From Gordius sp. MW1 (lineage: Eukaryota; Nematomorpha; Gordioida; Gordea; Gordiidae), in contig OZ038532.1 in assembly GCA_964036665.1 (NCBI GenBank), forward strand, positions 5,394,001-5,458,000: a stretch of 64,000 nt of DNA, given 5' to 3'. This document shows positions 32,529 through 43,600 of the stretch, in pieces. The position numbers were made by a program, and so were the translations under genes. Every line of letters begins with the position of its first letter. Within the stretch, counting starts at the first letter, position 1. Under the pieces are notes generated by a model. That model had not been told where the DNA came from. It ran no database searches and worked only from the letters and a program-made list of their open reading frames with translations.

Positions 32529-34444
32529 GGGACATTCCATGTCAAATCGATCATAAAAAGGCGTTTTTCGGCCGACCCCCTCAGAATTTTATAAAATTTG
32601 GTGGAAATGTTAAAACTAGTAAAATTATTAATTTCTGAAAATTTTAGCTCATTTGGGCCACTACTTTTCGAGTTGTGGGCACTCAAAGTTCGAAAATCGG
32701 GCTTTTAAAAAATCGGTTCGTAACGCTATAATTAAAAAAATTTATAGGTTATTGGTCCCCAAATCATAGAATCTTGTTGTAAAGATAGGTAAGACCTATC
32801 TATAGAAAAAAATTAAAAAAAAATTTATTGATTGGTCATCTCATAATGGCCGAAATGGCCAAAATAGCATAATTAATGATGACCCCTCTCAAACCGTTTC
32901 AAATTTAAGACAAATATTTTATACTATCTATTAATCAAATTAAATAAAAGAAAAAGTTGGCCGGCCATCTTGAAAGGGTCATAAATTGTTAAAAGAGTTA
33001 TTTTATTATTTGGCGCCAAAATGAATCTCTAAAAATGTTTTTTTGCTCATTTAGTATTCATATTATTTTAATATATCTATGATGCAAATATTTTTGCTAT
33101 AAATTATCACCCCAACCCCCCCCCCCCCCTTATATTCTCCCTATCAATAATCTTTCCCGTAAGCTATAAATTTAATTTTTTTTTAAATAGAAACAGCTGT
33201 AAAATGGCCTAAAATAATTTACTTCAATATAGTTGTAGGTAAAAGTATATGTTTACTGATTTTTATTCGACATATGTAATAATAAATATTTATGTGAAAA
33301 GTATGACGGAGGGCATGTCTTCAAGAATCTATAAAAAATGAATTTATCATTATTTGAAGTATATTTTACTTAAGGCATTAAGTTGTGTTGTCGCTTCAAG
33401 CATTTCCCTTTTAGATAAGGTATAAGTTCTCCCGGTTGTGGTTAAAGGTGATACATTTGTTAATATATCCAATTTCTTGAGAGATAATTTGTGACATTTA
33501 TTTGGGAAAGCAAAAGAGTTTGACGGCCCGCATGGATGAAGCAAACTAATTATTATTTTTTCATCATTATAATTTTCATCTATAACCAGGGCTAACCACC
33601 ATTTGGAATCGAATGAACAAGTAACATATCCATTAAAACTTTTAACATCAACCTCATCACCTTGAATTTGTATTAGTTCCCATTTATTTATTATAGAGGT
33701 GGAATATTGCTTAGTAAGTATAAATATTACTTGTACCTACAACTATAATGAAGTAAATTATTTTAGGCCATTTTACAGCTGTTTCTTTTAAAAAAAAATT
33801 AAATTTATAGCTTTCGGGGAAGATTATTGATAGGGAGAATATAAGGGGGGGGGGGGGGGGGTTGGGGTGATAATTTATAGCAAAAATATTTGCATCATAG
33901 ATATATTAAAATAATATGAATACTAAATGAGCAAAAAAAACATTTTTAAAGATTCATTTTGGCGCCATATAATAAAATAACTCTTTTAACAATTTATGAC
34001 CTTTTCAAGATGGCCGGCCAACTTTTTCTTTTATTTAATTTGATTAATAGATAGTATAAAATATTTGTCTTAAATTTGAAACGGTTTGAGAGAGGTCATC
34101 ATTAATTATGCTATTTTTGCCATTTCGGCCATTATGAGATGACCAATCAATAAAAAAAATTTTTTTGATTTTTTTCTATAGAGATAGGTCTTACCTATCT
34201 CTACAACAAGATTCTATGATTTGGGGACCAATAACCTATAAATTTTATTAATTATAGCGTCACGAACCGATTTTTTAAAAGCCCGATTTTTGACCTTTGA
34301 GCGCCCACAACTCGAAAAGTAGTGACCCAAATGAGCTAAAATTTTCAGAAATTAATAATTTTACTAGTTTAAACATTTCCACTAAATTTTATAAAATTCT
34401 GAGGGGGTCGGCCGAAAACGTGGCGATTTGACATGGAATGTCCC
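32529..34444. mobile_element. Large foldback transposon with 4-bp target duplication
   Basis: A 1,916-bp element with ends GGGACATTCCATGTCAAATC and GATTTGACATGGAATGTCCC, flanked by TGTG on both sides (32525-32528 and 34445-34448). The two outer arms of roughly 800 bp each are reverse complements with few differences. The centre carries an open frame on the minus strand (33350-33690). A short related copy at 38574-38852 has TTAT duplications, so a 4-bp duplication is consistent between copies. The superfamily is not clear from the ends. Confidence 0.75.
33350..33690 (-). CDS. Transposon-associated C-terminal domain in the foldback centre
   Basis: The minus-strand frame stays open for about 112 codons with no start in the open part. 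It reads FDSKWWLALVIDENYNDEKI, SLLHPCGPSNSFAFPNKC and TTTGRTYTLSKREMLEAT. I recognise the W-W-L/G-x-V, F/L-HP-x-GP-x-x-S-F and TGR-x-Y-x-L-S pattern from C-terminal ends of many arthropod and cnidarian transposon-related proteins, but not a named family. An intact frame between long arms suggests it is the last exon of the parent transposase. Upstream catalytic parts are missing. Low confidence on function. Confidence 0.5.
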
Positions 34445-35438
34445 TGTGGTAAGTTTATTATAACCAAAAGTTAGAAAGTGTATGGGTCGTTAAGAGTTAG
34501 TTTATATATAATTGTATCTATTATATATGAATAACATTGTTAAATCGTAAGGTATTCAAATATCTAAACTTCAATGTCTGTTGTGTTTTTAAATTATAAT
34601 GAGCGTGAATAGAGTAAGGAGGAATGTGAATAGAGTGATATCCAGATCATAAAGGTACCAATATTCTAATTAGGTTATACTATAGGCCTGTCCCTGCTAT
34701 TACATTTAAGTTACTCAGTTAAATTTTTTGCAATTTAATTAACATTGAAATTTATTCATGTATTTAATGAATTGATTTCAATAAAAATCACAATTAATAA
34801 AGCCGTACAGTTAAGCCAAATAATTAAATTTAAAGAAAGATACCTTTTATGAGCTCGCTTTAAGAATCAATTTGAATTAAATGAAAAAAGAAAAGCTATA
34901 GAAAGAAATATATAATAAAAATTTTAAGGCCTTATTTCTGAAATCAAGTAGCAACCATCTTATATTATGTAAAGGAAAAAAATTTAAACAAATAAAATAA
35001 GAAATTCAATTTTAGCGGTATGAATGTATGCGACAGGATATAAGATTGATAAATCTTTTAGACAAGCAAGTAAATTTTTTCTTAAGCGCGTTCGTTACAA
35101 TTCTAACCCCTAAGCCCGTTCTTATAATTATAGGCCCGTTGGAGCCCCTTTGCGAAATCTTCAGTCCCATCCGAGCCCAATTATAAGAATTCCAGTTCCG
35201 TCCCGTTTTGAAAACTTCTAGGCCAGGCTTTAATTTTTTTACGCGCCTCAGGCCGTACATACCCGCCCCAGGCCGGGCTTGACCCGTCCGCTGTCCGGGT
35301 CTGCCCGTGCAGATCTCCAAAATACCCTGTAAATTCCGGCAAATTAAAAACATTGCTCAGGCCTGCCGGGCTAAACCTATTTGATATAAAATTGGAAAGT
35401 TCCGATATTATCCACATATATTTTTTACAAATGAATTA
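34445..35438. other. Intergenic sequence with a GC-rich hAT relic
   Basis: About 35090-35385 is rich in aggcccgttggagcccc, cgggcttgacccgtccg and cctgccgggc, again like the GGCCCG hAT family. Two overlapping minus frames here (35012-35417) are shadows of that repeat. Confidence 0.35.
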
Positions 35439-35891
35439 CACTGGTCTACAAATGAAGGTCTTGTGTAATCAACCGGGAAACGGTCAACATATTCTGAAAG
35501 AGTTTTTTGTGGTGAACACAAATAAGTTTTTCGTTGTTTTCCTATGCGTCAAGTTTTTTGGATATTTCGATTCAAAGTTACGAAAATGACCGTTTTTGAC
35601 CCTTTTCGACGCTCAATAGAGCAATATTGAATGGCTAAAAATTTTTTTTTAAACCTCTAAGTGGTAGAACCAACTTAGGGTAAAACAATGAAAAATGATT
35701 TTTTTCCCTATTGTTTTTACTTTTTCCAATATATCGAATTTCAATTAGTCCCTATGCGTAGCGGCATCCTTTGAGCCTCCCTCCCTCTCTATTTAATTGG
35801 GTTTATAACACTATACTCTTGCTGCATGTGAGTGATTGATGGATGATGTGGGTGTGTAAGAGTAGTGGCGTAATACGAGCTATTCCTCTAG

Positions 35892-36110
35892 CTTCTGTTC
35901 AAAATGCCAATCGTCCATAATGCCAATGCTTTAGACCGCCAATGGCTTAACCAATCTAAATTAAGGGGTAGGGCTAGGGAATATTATAAGTACAATAAGT
36001 ACACATAGATATAATATAATCATTATAATAGAATTAACTGTATAATGACTATTACTTAAAAATAATACAGTCATTGGCACTGTGGATGATTGACATTATG
36101 AATGGGATTC
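35892..36110. mobile_element. MULE-like MITE nested in the CACTA foldback
   Basis: A 219-bp segment between 10-bp duplications ATTCCTCTAG (35882-35891 and 36111-36120). Its ends are imperfect inverted repeats (aaaatgccaatcgtcca at left; tggatgattgacatt at right). The interrupted sequence is continuous in copy 1. A 9-11-bp duplication fits Mutator-like elements. Confidence 0.6.
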
Positions 36111-36227
36111 ATTCCTCTAGTAGCGAGGGAGGATGACAGGCGTAGTAGTAGAAATAGTTCGTATTAACCAACTACTCTTGCACCCACCACACCCCATCAA
36201 TCACTTACATGCACTAAGGGTATAGTG

Positions 36228-36910
36228 TAGGCTGCACCGATATCAAATTTTTAACCGATACCGATACTACCGATATTTAAATAAATATACCGATACCGAT
36301 ATTTTACATCTTATAAAAATGACACCTGTTAATATTTATAAAGCTTTATTTAAAATATTCCAAATTTTTTTTTCATATTTATTGCAGTTATCAATTGTAC
36401 AGGCTGCAATATGTGCTGAGTTCTCATCAATTATAAAATAATTCCAAATTAATGACTTGCTTTTAGACCTAAATATAATTTAATTTAAATAAAGTCAATG
36501 TAAGGCCATTTGAATTAATAATACACAACATAGAATGTTATTCTAATTTAAAATATTTTAAATGCTTTGTTGATAAATATTATATAATATATATATTAAA
36601 AATCGTATATACAATATATAATATAAAAATAAATACATTATATTATAAATTTTAAATATAAACTAACTTACATAATAATATAAATAAGTGGTGGTAGAAA
36701 TTTGAATGAATAAATCAATGAAAAAATAAATTAGATTTAACAGCAATTAAGTAAAATTTAATTTAAAAAGTATATAGATATACAGCTCTAACAAATATAA
36801 AATATTTGTAAAAAAAGTTTCAAGTATCGGTATCGGTCGATTAATAATCGATACCGATATCGTTAAAAAATCGTGATATCGGTACCGATACCGATATCGG
36901 TGCAGCCCTA
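36228..36910. mobile_element. hAT MITE nested in the CACTA foldback
   Basis: A 683-bp element with perfect 8-bp duplication GTATAGTG (36220-36227 and 36911-36918). The ends TAGGCTGCACCGATATC and GATATCGGTGCAGCCCTA are inverted repeats. It is nearly identical to the copy in the lingerer intron at 43169-43832, so both moved recently. The host site is intact in copy 1 near 22605-22620. Confidence 0.92.
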
Positions 36911-37272
36911 GTATAGTGTAATATAGGCATATAACCCAATTAGATAGAGAGGGAGGCTCAAAGGAAGCCGCGATTTCGCATAGAGACTAATTGCATTTTT
37001 GATATATTGGAAAAAGTAAAAACAATAGGGAAAAAAATCATTTTTCAATGTTTTACCCTAAGTTGGTTCTACCACTTAGAGGTTTAAAATTTTTTAGCTA
37101 TTCAATATCGCTCTATTGAGCGTCAAAAACGGTCATTTTCGCGACTTTAAATCGAAATATCTAAAAAACTTGACGTATAGGAAAAAAACAAAAAACATAT
37201 TTGTGTTCATCACAAAAAACTCTATCAGAATATGTTGACCGTTTCCCGGTTGATTTTTTTTGTAGACCAGTG

Positions 37273-38145
37273 TTATTAAAGGCAAATTTATAATACAATA
37301 ATAGGTCTGCAAATTCTTAATCTTACCTATATCAAAGATTACCCCTATTTTACAGTAAATGGCTCAAAAATTGTGGAACAACATTAAATCTATAATAAGC
37401 TTAAGTACAAAGTGACTAGTAAACTTTTTCTAAAATAAGTTATTTAGTTAAAATCACCATAACGACCCCAACAATATGTTCCTATAAAAAATTAAGGCGT
37501 TGATGCTAAAAAGCAATTTATTCTTCTATAAAAATGGGAGGTTTATGTAGTAATACGGGTAACGATGAATATTAATAGATTGTATTTTTATATTACGTGT
37601 GTTGTTAACCAATCAATCGATACGAAAATTTCGCGTTAAAAATGTAGGTTAGCTGTAAGTATATTAGAAGGGGGCAAGTAACTCCGTAAAAGAAAGTGGA
37701 AGTGAACGACAAATCACGCGTAATGTAAATATCTATATGCAAAGGAAAGACATAAAAGTGGTGAGTGGTATTGCTAGGGGAAATAGGGAGCAAGAAAAAA
37801 TCATCAACATAAATTTGAGGAAAGGAGGTGTTAGATAAAATATGACGTTAGACGAGGGTGTACACAATAAAGTAGGCGCAAATATCAAACGGTAGTATGG
37901 TATCAAGAGTACTCGTGGTGATGGTAAAAGGTTATCAAATCGAGCAACGCGAAAACGGTGTGAAGGCCTAGGTAATAGTTAGGGACCATAATGACGATAC
38001 GAATGCGCATAAAGATGTGTCAGTGTGTGTATGTAAACGTGTGTTCGCCATTACAAGGGTGGGGGAGTTTAATGTTTAAACAATTGCCTCCGCTTCCATT
38101 GTATTTTCATTCATCACCCATGAGAGAAAAGTTTAGCTCATCAAT
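37273..38145. other. Intergenic, including the likely lingerer 3' UTR
   Basis: The lingerer stop codon is at 38146 on the minus strand, so the right part should be its 3' UTR. I could not fix a poly(A) signal. A 62-aa minus frame at 37605-37793 has no support. Confidence 0.3.
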
Positions 38146-40681
38146 TCAATTCCAATAGCCTGCGTGATTATGGGCTTCGGCACTGTTAGCCTGATGCTGT
38201 TGATGGACGTTGTAACTAGTGACCGTTTGTTGCTGATGGGCAGGATGATGATGATAAGGGTGGTTGTTGTTGTTAGTAGGTCCCTTACTACTCATCATTA
38301 CTCCTCCATTGCTAGCCAAAGCGTCCACGCCTAGTCTTTGGAATCCTCCTGCGACCGCACCCGAAGGCATGTTTTGATGGTGGTACCCGGCGCCACCACT
38401 ATTGTATTGACAACCGGCCGGGAGGCTACTCCTTTGCGGCTGTTGCTGCTGAGCGAACATCGCGTTACTACCTAAGGTTGACAAAGTGATAAATTTTTTG
38501 TTACTAATCATTGAAAGTTTAATTTAGGTAATACGCTTTAGTCAAAATGGCTATAACCCTGAATTTTATTTATGGGACATTCCACGTCAATTCGTTCATA
38601 AAAAGAACCAATCGATAAAAAAAATTTCGATTTTTTTCTATGGAGATAGGTCTTACCTATCACTACAACAAGATTCTATGATTTGGGAGCCAATAACTTA
38701 TAAATTTTATAAAGTATAGCTTCACGATCCTTTTAAAGGGCGGATTTTTGATCTTTGGGCGCCCACGGCCCAAATGAGCTACATTTTTCGGAATTTAATC
38801 ATTTTACAAGTTTTAACATCCGAAAACGTGGCGATTTGACATGGAATGTCCCTTATACCCAATGCCAAATCGAGGCCTAAGACCGCGTTGGGATTTTCTA
38901 GACACTGTACCGAGTTATAACAAAATATTCTATTTAATTCACCCGATGGGCATAAATGATTTTGGCATTAGCAAACAATACCATGAGGAGGTGATGAGCC
39001 AAATGCGTTGTTAGGATTAAGGCCTAATTGGGGTCCAGCCGACCCCCCGTGCAGCTTGCCGTGAACGTAATGATTTCCAGACCTGCCGTTGTTATACTTA
39101 TCGCTGCCTCCTTGAGGATGTTGTTGTTTATCATTGCAACTAACACCCAGCATACCTAGTGGAAAGAGTGCGAAGTAATAATATCGCATTGAACCCAAAG
39201 ACAACTAATTTCACAAGGCACTAGTGTTGTAAAAACGGCTGGGTTTGTTTGGCCGACCAACAAAATCCAGCCGTTTTTACAACACTACAAGGCAGGTATT
39301 CACGCGATTACACATTTGGATAAGGATCTGCATGGTTTAACAACGGCAAGAATGAGTGTCACGACCTCGCCTTTTATTCATTTGTAAAAAGAGATTAAAA
39401 CGGTCTGAAATTTAGGTGGTAGACCAAAAATAAACCCGATAAAAATACTCTGATCGATACCGTTATTATCGTCCGAGTGTTGAGGAGCGGATGTCGTTCC
39501 TTGATGTTGTTGTTGCTGCTGCAAAGCCGCCAAAATATCGTAGGCATTAAGACCGACCATGCCACTAGTTCCCGAATTACCACCACTCTTATCCCCTCCT
39601 CCCACTAGGCCGGCGCCAGATTGTGGCTTGGGACAGTTTGAATTTCCAGAACCGCCATCCTCAGAGTTGTTATTATTATTATTGCTGCCGTTGCTCGTAT
39701 TTTGCGCATTTCGGGATTGTTGTTGCTGCTGTTGTACAACCCCCGCACTGCCATTGTTGTTGGAAGGGGGTAGGGTAGAGTGCTGTTTTCCACCGCCGCC
39801 CCCTACCCCGAGCCCCGTCATACCTGAGTTGTGATGGGTTGAGGGCTTCGCGTGCCCCGACGGGATCATACCCATGTTCTAAAAAATCGATAAATTCATC
39901 ATGGGCAGGAACCTTTAAAAATGTTCTTCAATTGTTGACGTTAAAAGTCGTTTTCGAAATAATTTCAGAGTTATTATATATATAAACGCCTATTGGACGA
40001 TATAATCCCTTCAACAAAAAATAGGCTTAATATAGCATAATACTGCTAGATTTAGAACCTTTATTAGGCATACCTTATAAATCGCTTCGCATTTAAAAAT
40101 AGGAAAGGAAAAATTATTTTAAAGAGAAAATAACGTTTCTATATATAATCGAGTTTTTAGTGCATCTACTAAGTCTTGTGAAAACTCCACATAATGGTTA
40201 TGTAATAATAAATCCTTATGCGGGTTGAGAATTCTTCAAGTCTATAAATCAGCCATGCATAGAATTCTTTGTTGAAAGGAAAAGTTACGAAAATCCAATT
40301 ACGTCATACACACACCTGTTTTTGGTAGGTTCGAACGGAAGGATCGCTAATGCCAGCTTGGGAATCATTAGCCCCTCCCCCTCCTCCCGTATAATAATTT
40401 CCGCCGTAAGATCCAGGCGCGTTCACGTGATTTTTTTGGTACACCGGCACGTTGTTCGAACTCTGCACTCCGCCCACCTGGGTGTCCGAACAGATCGCAA
40501 AAAAGTGTATTTTTCATGAGTTTGCATTTCGACAAAAATCAAAGTTGTTTTTTAATCAATCTTTCAAAAAGTATATAATTTGATGAATGTAAGTGGTGAC
40601 TTACGGATGGAAAGACGGCGGTCAAAGGGTATTGGGGGAGCGCTCCGGGGATCAATCCACCGGGATAGTAATAACCCATAC
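38146..40681 (-). CDS. lig: lig exons 19-23: Y/G-rich C-terminal region
   Basis: Exon 19 (40681-40605) reads MGYYYPGGLIPGALPQYPLT then AVFPS, the family Y-P...GLP..FQY..AVFPV motif. Exon 20 (40477-40316) is G/Y-rich (GSYGGNYYTGGGGGANDS). Exon 21 (39878-39449) is Q/N/G-rich, exon 22 (39155-38982) is G/H-rich, and exon 23 (38471-38146) ends HNHAGYWN before the stop, recalling the Y-x-W-x-N end of UBAP2L. All four junctions keep frame. Confidence 0.85.
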
Positions 40682-43600
40682 CTATTAGAACATAGGATAA
40701 AATCAATTTATAAGGGTAACTTATGGAATATGAATATCGATAGATTGGTCATAAATGCAACGATAAGAAAAAAGTACAATTAAATAACTAACTCTGATAC
40801 CCCTTTGGGCTGTTAAACCTGTTTCAACAACACTCCTTTATATTAATATATTATAAAGGTAGTAATTTAAACTAATTGTGTTATAATCAGATATATATCT
40901 ATAAACTATCTTTTATACAAAATTACCAGCGGCAAAGGCGGCTGGATTGGTAGAAGCCACGAAGGGGAGCCCACCGCCGGATGGCTGCTGCTGTTGTTGG
41001 GCTTGCTGAGCCGCGGCCACTAAAGCGGCCGCTTGTTGGGCCTGCTGAAAAGCGGCCAAATAATCCTGGTTTTCGGCGGCGGGCCCGGTCGCGTTCTGTT
41101 GTTGGGCCTGAGCCAATCGTCGCTTATCGGGGCCGGCGGCAGCACTAGTGTATTTATGAAGTGCGGCCGAATCCATTACCAATTCATTGTGGTAAGTGAG
41201 CTGTTGCTGCTGTTGTTTAGCTTGTTCGCCTTGAGCTTTGCCCGAGCTAGAGGGGGGCGCCCCGGAGCCGTTATTAGCCATAGGAGTGGTACCTACGAAT
41301 AGGGAATTCATCATGCCGGGCAGGAGGTGATTCATCATCAATAATTGCTGTTGTTGTTGATGTTGTTGCTGGTTGTTTGAGTTTTGATTGAGGGTGCTAT
41401 TGTTAACACCGTACAGGAATGAGGGGGGATACAGGGGAGCAGCTTGAGTTCCGGGTCCGGGCTGGGCTTGCTGAGAACCTGATACGTTTACAACGAGCGA
41501 AATTTTACAGTAATTATCAATTTAATGAATTTCATTTCAGAAATTTAATCTGCTTGGCGCAAACACCCTGGTTTTAAATAATGTAAATACCATGAAAATA
41601 TCAGGTCAAAATAGGCAACGAATAAAGGTTAAGTTAGTCAAATAGTATAAACGTTCGAATTTACATTTTACTTTATAATCGTTTAATGCTAAAGGATTAA
41701 AGGTTAGGGATCCAGCTATCTAAAGGTTTTGTTAAAATCGTTTTATATTAGTCGTCTGTCTATAGTAGCCCAAAAACGACAGCCAAAATCTTTAATCAGA
41801 CCGCTTGAATGGAAAAAAGGTTGGAAAGAACATAAAATTGCCTTAAGCATAGCTAAACTAGTCGTAAATGTGAATGAGAAGTTCGGGGAGAAAGGGACGT
41901 TTAGAATTAGCCACCAGATGTTAAATGTAATAACCAGATGGCTAGACGATGACAGTCGAGTGACAAAGGGAATCGAAGAAAGAACATCGTGAGTTAGGAA
42001 TAACAACTGTGCTCAGAAGACAAAGAACACAACAAAGAACATTATCAGAAAAAGAGATTATTAATGGATTAAATTTATTTGTGTGTAAAAGACGTACCTT
42101 TGAATAAATAAAGTTATCTATGGTGGTTTAGCAAACAAAACAAAACTAAACTTCAAATCTCACTGCATCCCAATCGATGCGATGTAAAATTAATTACCCA
42201 AAGTGGCCGGGGATCCCATGAAAGATGCGGCGTGAGGGTGGTGATGGTTAGGCTGAGCTGCCCCCAACAGCGAAGAAACGAGGTTACTGTTGGGATTAGG
42301 ATGCATATTGGTGTTGGGAGGTGGGGGAGCATTGGTATTACCCATGCCATGTTGTTGCTGCTGTTGCAGGGCAGAGGCGGCAGCAGCCGCACTCAATTGG
42401 GTGGATAGGTCGTAAAATCCGGCCATTGGAAAGCGTTGTAGCAATTGCAAATCCTCGAACGTATAAACGGGAGGTGGCTACACCGCGGGAAAAAACAAAG
42501 GCTTTTAGCGAGCATATTAAAATGTGGGTTTTTCCCAAAAAACTAGGTAGAGGGGAAGGGGGGGGGGGAGGAATGAGTTAGGATGTAAAAAATTTTCAAA
42601 CAAAATGTGAAGGGCTAAATGCTTCCAATTTATTTATTTAAAACAGGGAAGGTAATTTTCCGATAAAAACTCAGCTATTAAAGATTATGCAAATGGAGCA
42701 AAACTTTTTCCCTCTAAACCCAACCACGTTAAAACTTTCCTATACATTTACGCGAAAGCAACTTTAGTCTGCAAAAAAGCTAAAACATAATAGGAATAAA
42801 ACTTACGAAGTATGGCAATCCCAACGCTTGTCCCAAGGCGTACTGGTGACTGAGCAACGGGGTAAAGGCGGGCGAAAAATTTGCTGGCACCCGATTTACG
42901 TCTGAAATAGCACGAAATAATGCGAAAGGGAGAATATATATAGGCTCATAAAACTCGCGATACAATTGAAATAATTCACGTTTTCAAACATTTAGAATGT
43001 TATAAATTAATTTCATTTATTACTGTTCAAATACTACGGTATCAATAATTATAACTCAATAAAATCAACATGAATTCACATTAATCACACCTCTATTAAC
43101 CAGGGCAACACCTTTATACCACACAATAGCTTGGGCTGTAAAGATAACCTAGTCTAAAGAGTCACGACTAGGGCTGCACCGATATCAAATTTTTAACCGA
43201 TACCGATACCGATACTACCGATATTTAAATAAATATACCGATACCGATATTTTACATCTTATAAAAATGACACCTGTTAATATTTATAAAGCTTTATTTA
43301 AAATATTCCAAATTTTTTTTTCATATTTATTGCAGTTATCAATTGTACAGGCTGCAATATGTGCTGAGTTCTCATCAATTATAAAATAATTCCAAATTAA
43401 TGACTTGCTTTTAGACCTAAATATAATTTAATTTAAATAAAGTCAATGTAAGGCCATTTGAATTAATAATACACAACATAGAATGTTATTCTAATTTAAA
43501 ATATTTTAAATGCTTTGTTGATAAATATTATATAATATATATATTAAAAATCGTATATACAATATATAATATAAAAATAAATACATTATATTATAAATTT

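Larger units (their letters stand above)
35439..37272. mobile_element. CACTA-like foldback transposon, copy 2, with nested insertions
   Basis: The ends CACTGGTCTACAAATG and GTAGACCAGTG lie within TTA duplications (35436-35438 and 37273-37275). It is homologous to copy 1 (22255-23179) but 909 bp longer. Most of the extra length comes from a 219-bp MULE-like insertion (35892-36110) and a 683-bp hAT insertion (36228-36910), each with its own target duplication. Confidence 0.8.

Noticed and set aside
39559-39834. 91-aa plus frame opposite lig exon 21
   Set aside because: It is the complement of low-complexity Q/N/G codons, a shadow of lig.
41729-42006. Overlapping frames on both strands in a lig intron
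   Set aside because: Neither has a recognisable family, and lig splicing passes over the region.
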